This document shows, one piece after another, positions 1 to 8,991 of a stretch of 64,000 nt of DNA. Within the stretch, counting starts at the first letter, position 1. Every line of letters begins with the position of its first letter. The notes under the pieces were generated by a model. It was not told the DNA's origin, searched no databases, and saw nothing but the letters and a program-made list of their open reading frames with translations. Source of the stretch: UBA4416 sp040389965 (lineage in GTDB: Bacteria; Bacteroidota; Bacteroidia; B-17B0; Aurantibacillaceae). Where the stretch lies: positions 62,001 to 126,000 of the forward strand of contig JAZJZF010000021.1 of assembly GCA_040389965.1 (NCBI GenBank), given 5' to 3'. The position numbers and the translations under genes are program-made.

Positions 1-776
1 AAAGGAAAATCGCTACTGAATATGCCACCAATAATACCGTTTTCACGCCATGTACTGATTATAAAAACATACCATAAAAGAGGCAGGGAACAAATGAGTG
101 CGGGCAATAGTATATATTTTACATCTATTTTCTTTTCTCTTCCTCTTTCATATACTTTCGATACATACATAATTCCAAACACAATAAAAGGAAGTTTCAC
201 AGCAAGGCTAAATGCAAGGAACAGGATGCTTATCACAAAAAACTTCATTTTATCTTCTTTTAAATGTTTGATCCAATAATAAACCGACCATATTCCTAAG
301 CAAAGCGCCAGATTATCCGGTAAAGGATTTACAGAATAATAATAGATAATAGGCGAAAATAAAAAGAACCAGGAAGTTAAACAGGCTACCAATTTATTGC
401 GAGTAAGCGCCTGAATTACCTTATAAATTCCCCAAACAGAAAACAGGGTTGCCAAATAAAAAAACAAACGGGTTATAATCAAATGATTACCTAGCAATTT
501 ATACAAAGCAGCGATAATCCACTGTGCCAAAGGAAACTCCATCCGAAAGAGTCTGTCTTTATAATAAAAATCGTTGATCCGTGGATTAAGAATATTAAAA
601 TCTTCGTTAGCAAAATTTTCGATAACCGTTTGTGTTTGGGTTTGCCGCCAGGCATGATAACCAATCACATCGAGTGAAAACACACGATAATGCTGAAAAA
701 CACTTATACTAATCGCCAGGCAAAAGAACAACGGTAAAAACCATTTGTTGTAAACTATCTGTTGTAATTTAATCAC
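1..776 (-). CDS. GT-C family membrane glycosyltransferase, partial (C-terminus outside window)
   Basis: Translating the complement gives one open frame from a GTG at 776 to the window edge, about 258 residues with no stop. It begins with a membrane segment (residues about 12-28), then a periplasmic loop with the signature DxxGYHAWRQTQT, then further hydrophobic helices. An acidic residue in the first extracytoplasmic loop followed by a WRQ-type motif is typical of GT-C enzymes of the ArnT/PMT/RgtA group, which move sugars from polyprenyl-phosphate donors onto lipids or proteins on the outer face of the inner membrane. The start is chosen because no ATG lies upstream in frame and a stop soon follows. 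It is divergent from the E1 gene with 59 bp between. Family is likely; substrate unknown. Confidence 0.72.
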   Translation of the reverse strand, partial: MIKLQQIVYNKWFLPLFFCLAISISVFQHYRVFSLDVIGYHAWRQTQTQTVIENFANEDFNILNPRINDFYYKDRLFRMEFPLAQWIIAALYKLLGNHLIITRLFFYLATLFSVWGIYKVIQALTRNKLVACLTSWFFLFSPIIYYYSVNPLPDNLALCLGIWSVYYWIKHLKEDKMKFFVISILFLAFSLAVKLPFIVFGIMYVSKVYERGREKKIDVKYILLPALICSLPLLWYVFIISTWRENGIIGGIFSSDFP

Positions 777-835
777 GATTTTATATTTTCAAAATTAACC
801 TAAAATTGGTATTTTCGCTACTTTAAATAGATATT

Positions 836-2836
836 ATGATAACTGCTGAATCTCCTGTAAAATTTGATAGACGTAAACAAAAAGACGATATCCTTTTACA
901 ACTTTATAAAAACATTTTAACGCCCCGTATGATAGAAGAAAAAATGCTTTTATTGTTGCGTCAGGGGCGTATTGCCAAATGGTTCAGCGGCATAGGGCAG
1001 GAAGCAATTTCGGTAGGTGTGGCAACAGCCCTGAATCAGGATGAGTTTATTTTACCAATGCACCGTAATTTAGGAGTATTTACAACCCGCGGTATTCCTA
1101 TGAACCGTTTGTTTTCACAGTTTCAGGGTAAGCCTAGCGGTTTTACACAAGGCCGCGACCGTTCATTTCACTTTGGCACGCAGGAGTATAATATTGTGGG
1201 GATGATCTCGCATTTAGGCCCGCAATTAGGTGTTGCCGATGGTATTGCTTTAGGAAATAAATTACGTCACGAGAAAAAAGTAACCGTTGTATTTAGCGGC
1301 GATGGTGGTGCCAGCGAAGGCGATTTCCACGAAAGTATTAATACAGCTGCCGTGTGGGACTTGCCTGTTATTTTTGTGATCGAGAATAACGGTTATGGTT
1401 TATCTACACCAAGCAACGAGCAATTCCGTTGTAAGTCATTTGCCGACAAAGCAATTGGTTATGGTATTGAAGGTGTAACCGTTGATGGTAATAACGTTTT
1501 AAAAGTGTACGAAACCGTTAAAAATTTAGCAGAATCTATCCGGGAAAATCCACGCCCCGTTTTATTGGAATGTATCACTTTCCGTATGCGTGGCCATGAG
1601 GAAGCATCAGGTACTAAATATGTTCCCAAAGAATTATTTGATGTATGGGGAAGAAAAGATCCTGTTAATAATTTCGAGAAATTTCTGATCGACGAAGGAG
1701 TTTTAACCGAACAGATCATTGAAAAAATGCGCGCTGATATCAAACACGATATCGAGCAGGGACTAGAAAAAACCTTTGCAGAAACCTTACCTCCACCCGA
1801 TACTCAAAAAGAGCTTTCAGAAATGTATGCTCCTTATACAGCCAACGATACTTCCAATACAACAGGACCAAAAACCAACAAACGCTTAATTGACGCTATT
1901 TCTGACGGGATGCGTTTAGCAATGCGCAAACACGAGAACCTTGTGTTGATGGGGCAGGATATTGCTGATTATGGTGGTGTATTTAAAATTACAGAAGGCT
2001 TTGTTGAAGAGTTTGGTAAAGCGCGTGTACGTAATACCCCTTTATGCGAATCTGCTATTTTAGGTGCAGGTTTTGGTTTATCGATCAACAAACATAAAGC
2101 AATGGTAGAAATGCAGTTTGCCGATTTTGTAAGCGAAGGCATGACGCAGATCGTTAACAATCTTGCTAAGTCACATTACCGTTGGGGACAAAATGCCGAT
2201 GTGGTAGTTCGTATGCCAACCGGCGCAGGTGTTGCAGCAGGGCCTTTCCATAGCCAAAGCAATGAGATGTGGTTCTTTAAAACTCCCGGTTTAAAAATTG
2301 CATACCCTGCATTTCCGTCCGATGCTAAAGGTTTACTATTAACTGCTTTCGAAGATCCCAACCCTGTAATGTTCTTTGAACATAAAGCATTATACAGAAG
2401 TGTAAACGAAGATATTCCTGACGAATACTATACTATTCCGTTTGGTAAAGCCCGTCTGATAAAAGAAGGAACCGCTGTAACCATTGTTACTTATGGCTTA
2501 GGTGTACATTGGGGTATTGAACTATTAAATGCTCATCCCGAAATTTCTGCCGACCTGATTGATTTAAGAACATTAGCTCCTTTAGATGTTGAAGCTATTT
2601 TTACTTCCGTTAAAAAAACCGGTCGTGCCTTTATTTTACATGAAGATACGTTAACCGGTGGTATTGGTGGAGAGTTAAGTGCTTTAATTACCGAACATTG
2701 TTTCGAGTATTTAGATGCTCCTGTAATGCGTGAAGGCAGCCTTGATACACCTGTACCAATGAATGCAGACCTTGAAATTAATTTCTTACCTAAAGAACGT
2801 TTCAAAGAAAAATTAATGAAACTCATTGCTTACTAA
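836..2836 (+). CDS. 2-oxo acid dehydrogenase E1, alpha and beta subunits fused
   Basis: Thiamine diphosphate enzyme that decarboxylates a 2-oxo acid and passes the acyl group to the lipoyl E2. Residues 1-330 are an E1-alpha domain with the ThDP motif GDG (155-157) ending in NN (184-185). Residues from about 345 are an E1-beta transketolase-like domain with the conserved stretch FADFVSEGMTQIVNN and a C-terminal transketolase domain (about 530-660). The single 666-residue chain is in one frame, so this is a true fusion; such fused E1 proteins are common in Bacteroidota and are usually called branched-chain (2-oxoisovalerate) or pyruvate-type E1. No E2 or E3 gene is adjacent, so the substrate cannot be decided here. 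A degenerate -7 box (TATTTTCG) lies about 20 bp before the ATG. A strong terminator follows. Confidence 0.93.
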   Translation: MITAESPVKFDRRKQKDDILLQLYKNILTPRMIEEKMLLLLRQGRIAKWFSGIGQEAISVGVATALNQDEFILPMHRNLGVFTTRGIPMNRLFSQFQGKPSGFTQGRDRSFHFGTQEYNIVGMISHLGPQLGVADGIALGNKLRHEKKVTVVFSGDGGASEGDFHESINTAAVWDLPVIFVIENNGYGLSTPSNEQFRCKSFADKAIGYGIEGVTVDGNNVLKVYETVKNLAESIRENPRPVLLECITFRMRGHEEASGTKYVPKELFDVWGRKDPVNNFEKFLIDEGVLTEQIIEKMRADIKHDIEQGLEKTFAETLPPPDTQKELSEMYAPYTANDTSNTTGPKTNKRLIDAISDGMRLAMRKHENLVLMGQDIADYGGVFKITEGFVEEFGKARVRNTPLCESAILGAGFGLSINKHKAMVEMQFADFVSEGMTQIVNNLAKSHYRWGQNADVVVRMPTGAGVAAGPFHSQSNEMWFFKTPGLKIAYPAFPSDAKGLLLTAFEDPNPVMFFEHKALYRSVNEDIPDEYYTIPFGKARLIKEGTAVTIVTYGLGVHWGIELLNAHPEISADLIDLRTLAPLDVEAIFTSVKKTGRAFILHEDTLTGGIGGELSALITEHCFEYLDAPVMREGSLDTPVPMNADLEINFLPKERFKEKLMKLIAY

Positions 2837-2859
2837 TTGAAATTCACTTCACTTTAATA

Positions 2860-2889
2860 AAGGATGCTGTAAACCGGCATCCTTTTTTT
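2860..2889 (+). terminator. Rho-independent terminator after the E1 gene
   Basis: Perfect 8-bp stem AAGGATGC (2860-2867) / GCATCCTT (2877-2884), 9-nt loop, followed by a T run. It lies 24 bp after the E1 stop. Confidence 0.88.
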
Positions 2890-3037
2890 ATGAGATAAAA
2901 TACCAGTTATATGCCAAATCTTTCCATTTAAGAAAAAAGCGATGCCACTTAAAAAAGCAGAAGCATATATTACATTTTATATCATCAGCTTTAAGTATTC
3001 ATGCATCCCATTTTTTCAACCTTCTAAAATCAATCTT

Positions 3038-4321
3038 ATGAAAACACCACTACTTTTCATTGTTGCATTAATGACTCATTTTTTATCCGCCCAAACCTCC
3101 TGGCTCCCTACAAACTCTGTAAGTACCGACAGGTACGACGACGTGTTTTTTATTTCACCGGATACCGGTTGGGCCGTAGGCTCTATAGTAGGGCTGGGCA
3201 AAATATACCATACCGTTAATGGAGGATCTACGTGGAGCATTCAGAAATCGTTAAACACGTATGCTAGAAGCATAGAGTTTTCTGATAAAAATAATGGCTT
3301 TGCAGGGGCATTATCCAGTGGCGGACAAAATGTATTTTTTAAAACCACGGATGGTGGCAGTACATGGACAGACATTTCGAGCGTTATCACAGGAACTAAC
3401 AGGGGAATCTGTGGCATTTGCTGCGTAAATACAAGCATCACTTATGCAGTGGGCGTATGGTCATCTCCGGCATATGTGATGAAAACCATTGATGGAGGCG
3501 TAACTTGGAGCCAGATAAACATGGGACCTTATGCCAGTAGGTTAGTAGACGTTCAGTTTACTGATGCCAATAATGGCTACGTAACCGGGCAAAGTAATGT
3601 AACAGGCGAAGGTGCTGTTATTTTAAAAACCACAGATGGAGGCGCAACTTGGACCAAGGTGTATACAAGTAATTCGGCGGGGGAATATGTATGGAAAATA
3701 CAAAATTTAGATGGTCAAAACTGGTTTGCCTCAATAGAAGCTGCAGTAACTTATTCTACTATGACCAACAATGTATTTATAAAAAGTACGGATGGCGGCA
3801 ATACATGGATCACCAAAGCAGCGCCTTACTCCAATTATTTTCAGGGAATAGGGTTTATTGATGCTAACAGGGGTTGGATTGGAAACTCTGAGTTGTTTGA
3901 AACCAATGATGGCGGAGATTCTTGGACTCCGGTAGCAACCGGGCAATCTTATAATGCATTCGACAGGTTTCAAAAAGTAAATTCAACTCTGGCTTACTTT
4001 TCTTCAAACATCATACATAGATTAGGCAACGTAACTTCTACGGGTATAAAAGAAATGCCGGCAAAAGAAAAACCAAAATGGCTGAGCGTGTATCCAAATC
4101 CGGCAAAAGACGAAATTTCTTACCGGCTCGACCTGCCAAACAAAACAATGTTTTCTACAAGGATCTTTAACGCAAAAAGTGAAATTATATGGGAACTGAC
4201 AGATCAAAAGGAAAAAGGCAGTTATAGCCTGAAAGTGGACAAAAAGCTCTCTCCCGGTATTTATTTTGTTTACGTGATGTTTAACGAACATGCAGAATGT
4301 GACAAGGTTATTATTGAATAG
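3038..4321 (+). CDS. Secreted beta-propeller (BNR/Ycf48-like) protein with T9SS type A sorting domain
   Basis: The frame opens at 2942, but the ATG at 3038 is preferred because a clean signal peptide (residues 1-18, ending LSAQ) starts there. The 427-residue product carries six Asp-box type repeats with the pattern xGGxTW at about 61-66, 105-110, 152-157, 200-205, 252-257 and 291-296, the blade signature of sialidase/Ycf48-like beta-propellers. The last 75 residues are a T9SS type A C-terminal domain starting with VYPNPAKDE (351-359), which directs export across the outer membrane and surface anchoring. No catalytic residues were recognised, so a binding or scaffold role is more likely than an enzyme. 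It stands alone between the E1 terminator and the DUF1572 gene. Confidence 0.88.
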   Translation: MKTPLLFIVALMTHFLSAQTSWLPTNSVSTDRYDDVFFISPDTGWAVGSIVGLGKIYHTVNGGSTWSIQKSLNTYARSIEFSDKNNGFAGALSSGGQNVFFKTTDGGSTWTDISSVITGTNRGICGICCVNTSITYAVGVWSSPAYVMKTIDGGVTWSQINMGPYASRLVDVQFTDANNGYVTGQSNVTGEGAVILKTTDGGATWTKVYTSNSAGEYVWKIQNLDGQNWFASIEAAVTYSTMTNNVFIKSTDGGNTWITKAAPYSNYFQGIGFIDANRGWIGNSELFETNDGGDSWTPVATGQSYNAFDRFQKVNSTLAYFSSNIIHRLGNVTSTGIKEMPAKEKPKWLSVYPNPAKDEISYRLDLPNKTMFSTRIFNAKSEIIWELTDQKEKGSYSLKVDKKLSPGIYFVYVMFNEHAECDKVIIE

Positions 4322-4359
4322 CCCTTTAAAATTGTAAAAATACCGGCTTGAATATTTTA

Positions 4360-4405
4360 TATATTTGTTTAGTAAAAAATGATAGGTTCTCTGTCATTTT
4401 TTACT
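4360..4405 (+). promoter_or_regulatory. -7 box followed by a 12-bp inverted repeat in the 5' leader
   Basis: TATATTTG at 4360-4367 matches the Bacteroidota -7 consensus TAnnTTTG. Immediately after it lies a perfect 12-bp inverted repeat, AGTAAAAAATGA (4371-4382) and TCATTTTTTACT (4394-4405), loop 11 nt. The hairpin would form at the very 5' end of the mRNA of the gene starting at 4429, or act as an operator. No well-placed -33 TTG was found, so the promoter call is moderate. Confidence 0.5.
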
Positions 4406-4428
4406 TTAAATATTTATAATACTTTGCC

Positions 4429-5022
4429 ATGAATACACCTGAAGCATTTTTAACCAGCGCTATAAAACAGTTTTTATATTACAAAACTTTAGGCGAAAAA
4501 GCCATGGACCAGCTAGAGCCGGCACAATTATTTTATGTCGCAAATGAAGATACCAATAGCATAGCCATCATCGTAAATCACCTGCATGGTAATATGCTAT
4601 CGCGCTGGACCGATTTTTTAACGACCGACGGGGAAAAAGAATGGCGTAAAAGAGACGAGGAGTTTGAAAACGCTTCAACTACACTTAGTGCCACAGAACA
4701 GAAAGCAGACCTCTTAAAAAAATGGAACGAGGGCTGGGATTGCTTGTTTAATGCCTTAAATGAACTGAAACCGGAACAGCTTTCTGATATCATTTATATC
4801 CGTAACGAAGGACATACCGTAGTGGAAGCCATTAACCGCCAATTAGCGCATTATCCCTATCATGTAGGGCAGATCGTATTTTATGCTAAAATGTTTAAAA
4901 AAGGAGAATGGACAAGCCTGTCGATTCCAAAAAATAAATCGACCGATTATAATGCCAATAAATTCTCAAAAGAAAAGTCCATTAAGAATTTTACCGATGA
5001 TGAATTAAACAGCCTAAAATAA
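4429..5022 (+). CDS. DUF1572 family protein (DinB-like four-helix bundle)
   Basis: The 197-residue soluble protein matches the DUF1572 pattern: an N-terminal helix rich in AIKQFLYYK, the segment HLHGNMLSRWTDFLTTDGEK (51-70), and a C-terminal helix with HYPYHVGQI (141-149). H51, H141 and H145 lie where DinB/YfiT-type proteins hold a metal ion. Members are small, probably metal-binding enzymes, some of which use low-molecular-weight thiols; the substrate of DUF1572 proteins is not known. No signal peptide, so cytoplasmic. It is single, with its own leader hairpin upstream and pyrG downstream. Confidence 0.85.
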   Translation: MNTPEAFLTSAIKQFLYYKTLGEKAMDQLEPAQLFYVANEDTNSIAIIVNHLHGNMLSRWTDFLTTDGEKEWRKRDEEFENASTTLSATEQKADLLKKWNEGWDCLFNALNELKPEQLSDIIYIRNEGHTVVEAINRQLAHYPYHVGQIVFYAKMFKKGEWTSLSIPKNKSTDYNANKFSKEKSIKNFTDDELNSLK

Positions 5023-5136
5023 TTAGGTTTTAATTTATTGACTGCCTTGTTTAGTATTTGTATTTTACCGATTTAGACCAAATGCCTGATCGCAGCTATC
5101 AAAGGGCAAACTCTTTACAAAATACTGCAAATTCCC

Positions 5137-5168
5137 TTAGTTCAATTCCAAAAAAACAAGTATCTTTG
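5137..5168 (+). promoter_or_regulatory. Promoter of pyrG
   Basis: TATCTTTG at 5161-5168 is a perfect TAnnTTTG box, 22 bp before the pyrG ATG. Twenty bp upstream is TTAG (5137-5140), a poor match to the -33 TTTG element. The strong -7 box makes the call likely. Confidence 0.6.
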
Positions 5169-5190
5169 CATACAGTTTACAAAAAACTGT

Positions 5191-6795
5191 ATGTCAATTA
5201 AAACCAAATATATCTTTGTTACCGGTGGCGTAACATCATCTCTCGGAAAAGGAATTATCGCAGCATCACTGGCCAAATTGCTACAAGCAAGAGGCTTTAC
5301 GGTAACCATCCAAAAATTAGACCCTTACATCAACATTGATCCGGGAACACTTAACCCCTACGAACATGGCGAATGCTACGTAACAGAGGATGGTGCTGAA
5401 ACGGATCTGGATTTGGGACACTACGAACGTTTTTTAAATGTTGCTACCTCACAGGCCAACAACGTTACAACCGGCCGTATTTACCAATCTGTTATTGAAA
5501 AAGAACGTAAAGGTGAATTTCTTGGAAAAACCGTTCAGGTAATTCCACATATTACCGACGAAATTAAAAGCCGTATTAAATTATTAGGCAAAACAGGCCA
5601 GTACCAATTTGTTATTACTGAAATTGGTGGTACTGTAGGCGATATCGAATCCCTTCCATACATTGAAGCAGTTCGCCAGTTAAAATGGGAATTGGGTGAT
5701 GACTGTACTGTTATTCATTTGACCTTATTACCTTACCTGGCAACATCGGGCGAGTTAAAAACAAAACCTACACAGCACTCCGTAAAATTATTACTGGAGT
5801 ATGGTGTGCAACCCGATATTTTAGTTTGCCGTTCGGAGTATGCTATCAATAAAGATATTCGCCGTAAGATTGCCTTGTTCTGTAACGTATCACCTGATGC
5901 AGTTATTGAAGCATTAGATGCCTCTACAATTTATGAAGTTCCTTTATTAATGGAAAAAGAAGAACTTGATAAAATTGTATTGAAAAAACTAAATGTAGAG
6001 ATGCCCGAAGAGCTTAAGCTTGATAAGTGGAAAAACTTTTTAGATAAGCTGGAGCATCCAAAACGTGAAGTAACCATTGGTTTAATAGGAAAATACGTTG
6101 AGTTAAAAGAATCTTACAAATCCATTGCAGAAGCCTTTATTCATGCAGGCGCCGTAAACGATTGCAAGGTAAAAATTAACTGGATTCACAGTGATGAATT
6201 AACGGACGACAATATTAAAGAAACCTTTAAAGACCTCAACGGTGTATTGGTAGCTCCCGGTTTTGGAAACAGGGGTATCGACGGAAAAATTATTGCGATA
6301 CATTATGCAAGAACCAACAACATTCCGTTTTTAGGAATCTGTTTAGGAATGCAATGCGCCGTTATTGAATTTGCAAGAAATGTATTAGGTTTAAAAGATG
6401 CGCACAGCCGCGAAATGAACCCTGCTACTACCAATCCTGTAATTGACCTTTTAGAAGCACAGAAAAACATTTCGCATATGGGTGGCACCATGCGTTTGGG
6501 TTCATATCCTTGCCATATTGAGGAAGGCACACTTGCCTACTCTATTTATGGTAAATCAGATATTAATGAACGTCACAGACACCGTTACGAGTTTAATCCT
6601 GAATATACCAAAGATTTTACATCGGCCGGTTTAGTTATATCAGGTGTTAATCCCGATGCCGGTTTGGCTGAGATTATTGAAATCCCAACACATCCATTCT
6701 TTTTAGGTGTACAGTTCCATCCTGAATATAAAAGCACTGTAGAAAATCCACATCCCTTATTTGTAAGCTTTGTAAAAGCAAGTTTAGGAAAATAA
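5191..6795 (+). CDS. pyrG: CTP synthase (glutamine hydrolysing)
   Basis: Makes CTP from UTP, ATP and glutamine, the last step of pyrimidine nucleotide synthesis. The N-terminal synthetase domain begins with the nucleotide loop TGGVTSSLGKG (11-21) and holds EDGAETDLDLGHYERF (67-82). From about 295 a class I glutamine amidotransferase domain follows, with the nucleophile C384 in LGICLGMQ and the partners H510 and E512 in FHPEY. All catalytic residues are present and the length of 534 matches the family. The ATG at 5191 gives the expected N-terminus. Single gene with its own promoter and terminator. Confidence 0.98.
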   Translation: MSIKTKYIFVTGGVTSSLGKGIIAASLAKLLQARGFTVTIQKLDPYINIDPGTLNPYEHGECYVTEDGAETDLDLGHYERFLNVATSQANNVTTGRIYQSVIEKERKGEFLGKTVQVIPHITDEIKSRIKLLGKTGQYQFVITEIGGTVGDIESLPYIEAVRQLKWELGDDCTVIHLTLLPYLATSGELKTKPTQHSVKLLLEYGVQPDILVCRSEYAINKDIRRKIALFCNVSPDAVIEALDASTIYEVPLLMEKEELDKIVLKKLNVEMPEELKLDKWKNFLDKLEHPKREVTIGLIGKYVELKESYKSIAEAFIHAGAVNDCKVKINWIHSDELTDDNIKETFKDLNGVLVAPGFGNRGIDGKIIAIHYARTNNIPFLGICLGMQCAVIEFARNVLGLKDAHSREMNPATTNPVIDLLEAQKNISHMGGTMRLGSYPCHIEEGTLAYSIYGKSDINERHRHRYEFNPEYTKDFTSAGLVISGVNPDAGLAEIIEIPTHPFFLGVQFHPEYKSTVENPHPLFVSFVKASLGK

Positions 6796-6812
6796 GGTGT
6801 TATAGTAAACAC

Positions 6813-6848
6813 AAAAAAGCCGTTGCGATACCTCGTAACGGCTTTTTT
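6813..6848. terminator. Bidirectional terminator between pyrG and the potassium channel gene
   Basis: AAAAAAGCCGTT (6813-6824) pairs with AACGGCTTTTTT (6837-6848); the inner part extends through a G-U pair to a 4-nt loop. A run on one side and T run on the other serve both convergent genes. Confidence 0.92.
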
Positions 6849-6865
6849 ATTAATCGTAGTTCGTA

Positions 6866-7807
6866 CTATAATTTCTGATACTCGTGCAGATCCTGAATGT
6901 TAATAGAAATGCTTCCATTCTTATGTGGCGTTTGAGGCACAGGAACAAATTTCGCATTCCATACAATCTCTTCCGTTTTATAAGACATACGCGAATAAAC
7001 AGTTTGAAAATACGTATCATTAATCGCTTTTACCAAAATAACAAACTCTCCGTCTCCTTTGCGGAAAGCCTCTTCCGTTAAATTGTACAAAGGACTTTTT
7101 TCATCAATCGGATGCACAATGGTCCAGCTTAAAGGCAAAAAATTAATCCTTCCTCTTTCAAGCTCCAGAAAATAGAATGATCTTTTTTTCGTTTCCGGAT
7201 TATTATAAGCAAAGCCAATTTCGCATTCGATTTCAAGGAGTTCATTTTGCTTTTTATTGGCAATACGGAACATGAATGCTGTAATATCCTGATAAGGTGC
7301 TATCACAGCATCATTGCTATATTCTATAGCTGCTTTGGGTTTTGAAAAACGACCATATAATAAGCCCGTAACCAGAGCAAAACCCATTAAACCAAGCATG
7401 GATTCAATAGCCGACACCGTATTAGTAGAAGGGTGTATAGGGTAAACATGGCCGTAACCAACAGTAGTAAGGGTTTGCGCGCTGAAGAAAAATAAATTAG
7501 TAAAATTAGAAGAATTACCCACTGATTCAAGACCGCCAAACCTTGCTGTACCCAATAAAAAATAAATAAATGCAAAAATTGTATTTACAGCTATATAACT
7601 GGCAAATACCAATATAATAAAGCGGGTCCAGGTAATGGAAATAAGCCAGTGGTATATATCAAAACCCGTATGATTCGTTGAGTTTCTACGCCTTACATTT
7701 ACTGTCCCGTCCCTGTTAAAAAACCGAACCGCTTTGTCATAATTTTTTGTTCCAAAACCCAGCTCAGCTTCGCCCTTTTTTTTGTTGTTAAACGCTTCTT
7801 TAATCAT
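6866..7807 (-). CDS. Inward rectifier (KirBac-type) potassium channel
   Basis: The 313-residue protein has the Kir layout: an amphipathic slide helix (about 48-62), first membrane helix (about 63-86), pore helix, selectivity filter TVGYG (115-119), second membrane helix (about 131-152) and a C-terminal cytoplasmic beta-rich domain (about 160-313). It should form a tetrameric K+ channel in the inner membrane, gated by the cytoplasmic domain and lipids as in KirBac1.1. The start codon is only 11 bp from the start of the divergent sco gene, so its promoter must lie inside sco; a one-mismatch -7 box (TACCTTTA on the minus strand) is present there. Convergent with pyrG. Confidence 0.93.
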   Translation of the reverse strand: MIKEAFNNKKKGEAELGFGTKNYDKAVRFFNRDGTVNVRRRNSTNHTGFDIYHWLISITWTRFIILVFASYIAVNTIFAFIYFLLGTARFGGLESVGNSSNFTNLFFFSAQTLTTVGYGHVYPIHPSTNTVSAIESMLGLMGFALVTGLLYGRFSKPKAAIEYSNDAVIAPYQDITAFMFRIANKKQNELLEIECEIGFAYNNPETKKRSFYFLELERGRINFLPLSWTIVHPIDEKSPLYNLTEEAFRKGDGEFVILVKAINDTYFQTVYSRMSYKTEEIVWNAKFVPVPQTPHKNGSISINIQDLHEYQKL

Positions 7808-7814
7808 ACCTTTG
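7785..7814 (+). promoter_or_regulatory. Canonical promoter of the sco gene, reaching to 4 nt before the ATG
   Basis: TTG (7785-7787), exactly 19 bp spacer, then TACCTTTG (7807-7814), a perfect Bacteroidota primary-sigma promoter. The -33 element lies within the 5' end of the divergent channel gene. The -7 box ends 4 nt before the ATG at 7819, so the transcript is predicted to be leaderless or nearly so. Confidence 0.72.
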
Positions 7815-7818
7815 TAAA

Positions 7819-8484
7819 ATGAAATCTAAAGGTAATTATTATTGGCTATTAATACTGATTCCACTCATTTTTATAGCCTGGTTTTTTCTAAATAAAAATG
7901 AACAAAAACCTTTAAGAACCCTGGCCTATTTCGGAAAGAAAAAAAGTATGAAAGAGGGAGATACGACCTATCATACCGTTAAACCCTTTTTATTTATTGA
8001 CCAGTATAATGAAAAAGTAACTGAAGAAACCGTGAAAGGAAAAATATATGTTACCGATTTTTTCTTTACCACCTGCCACTCCATTTGCCCTATTATGAGT
8101 ACCCAGCTGGAACGGGTGTATCAAAAATTTGGCGCCAACAAAGATGTGTTGATTCTTTCGCACACGGTTGCTCCCGAAGAAGATTCGGTAAATGTACTCA
8201 TGGATTACGCCAAACTGCATGGTGTTAAAGACAAGCAATGGCTGTTTTTAACTGGCGACAAAAAACATTTATACGAAATGGCAAGGCAAAGTTATTTGCT
8301 TAATGCAGAAGAAGGAAAAGGAGATGAAGACGATTTTATTCATACACAAAATTTTGCACTGGTTGATAAAGAAAAACATTTACGGGGATTTTATGATGGT
8401 ACAGATAGCATAGAAGTAGCAAGGCTTATAACCGATATTGGCATTTTGCTGGAAGAATACCGCTATAAAGAAACACATCCTTAA
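7819..8484 (+). CDS. SCO1/SenC family copper chaperone
   Basis: Membrane-anchored thioredoxin-fold protein that helps load copper into the CuA centre of cytochrome oxidase or acts as a thiol reductant. An N-terminal anchor helix (7-24) is followed by a periplasmic domain with the copper-binding CxxxC (C86, C90, in TTCHSICP) and the conserved third ligand H175 in FIHTQNF. All three ligands are present. The length of 221 fits the family. The first ATG is needed for the anchor. It forms a two-gene operon with a thioredoxin-like protein 3 bp downstream, a usual partner that keeps the Sco cysteines reduced. Confidence 0.93.
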   Translation: MKSKGNYYWLLILIPLIFIAWFFLNKNEQKPLRTLAYFGKKKSMKEGDTTYHTVKPFLFIDQYNEKVTEETVKGKIYVTDFFFTTCHSICPIMSTQLERVYQKFGANKDVLILSHTVAPEEDSVNVLMDYAKLHGVKDKQWLFLTGDKKHLYEMARQSYLLNAEEGKGDEDDFIHTQNFALVDKEKHLRGFYDGTDSIEVARLITDIGILLEEYRYKETHP

Positions 8485-8487
8485 CCT

Positions 8488-8967
8488 ATGCACAGGCATT
8501 TTTATAAAATAGCTTTTCTGGTTTTATGTGTTACCACCATAGGCAAAGCACAAACCGTAAGCGTTTATAAAATTGATCAACTAACACAACGCATCTACAA
8601 CAATAGCGATACGACTTACATCGTTAATTTTTGGGCTACCTGGTGCAAGCCCTGCGTAGAAGAAATGCCGGAGTTTGAAAAGTTCCGCAATGCACACCTC
8701 AGCCATCCTGTAAAAGTAATCCTGATAAGTATGGATTTTATAGAAGACCTACACAAAAAATTAATTCCTTTTATTTCTAAAAATCACTACAGCAGCGAAA
8801 TTATTTTACTGGACGAAATAAACGGAAACGATTTTATTAATAAGATCAATGAGCATTGGAGTGGTGCTATTCCTGCCACAGTAGTCACTTCAAAAAACAA
8901 ATCCAAACAGCTATTCTTCGAAAAAAAAGTAACCTGCGAGTTGCTGGAAGAAGCATTAAAAAACTAA
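8488..8967 (+). CDS. TlpA/ResA-like thioredoxin, secreted
   Basis: Begins with a signal peptide (1-21, ending GKAQ) and has a thioredoxin fold with the redox motif WCKPC (C53, C56) in the stretch NFWATWCKPCVEEMP, typical of the TlpA/ResA group. In the periplasm it probably reduces disulfides, most likely those of the Sco protein whose gene ends 3 bp upstream. The C-terminal part (about 95-159) is less conserved; a proline matching the cis-Pro loop is seen in AIPATVV (about 128-134). Convergent with the next gene, 24 bp away, without a visible terminator. Confidence 0.88.
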   Translation: MHRHFYKIAFLVLCVTTIGKAQTVSVYKIDQLTQRIYNNSDTTYIVNFWATWCKPCVEEMPEFEKFRNAHLSHPVKVILISMDFIEDLHKKLIPFISKNHYSSEIILLDEINGNDFINKINEHWSGAIPATVVTSKNKSKQLFFEKKVTCELLEEALKN

Positions 8968-8991
8968 TACGATAGTTTTACATCAAAAACA

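Noticed and set aside
22..279. Plus-strand frame of 85 codons at the window start
   Set aside because: It is antisense to the partial minus-strand GT-C gene (1-776), whose frame stays open to the edge and has recognisable family motifs.
836..2836. E1 alpha/beta fusion as a missed stop or assembly artefact
   Set aside because: The frame is continuous with a natural linker, and fused E1 proteins are known in this phylum.
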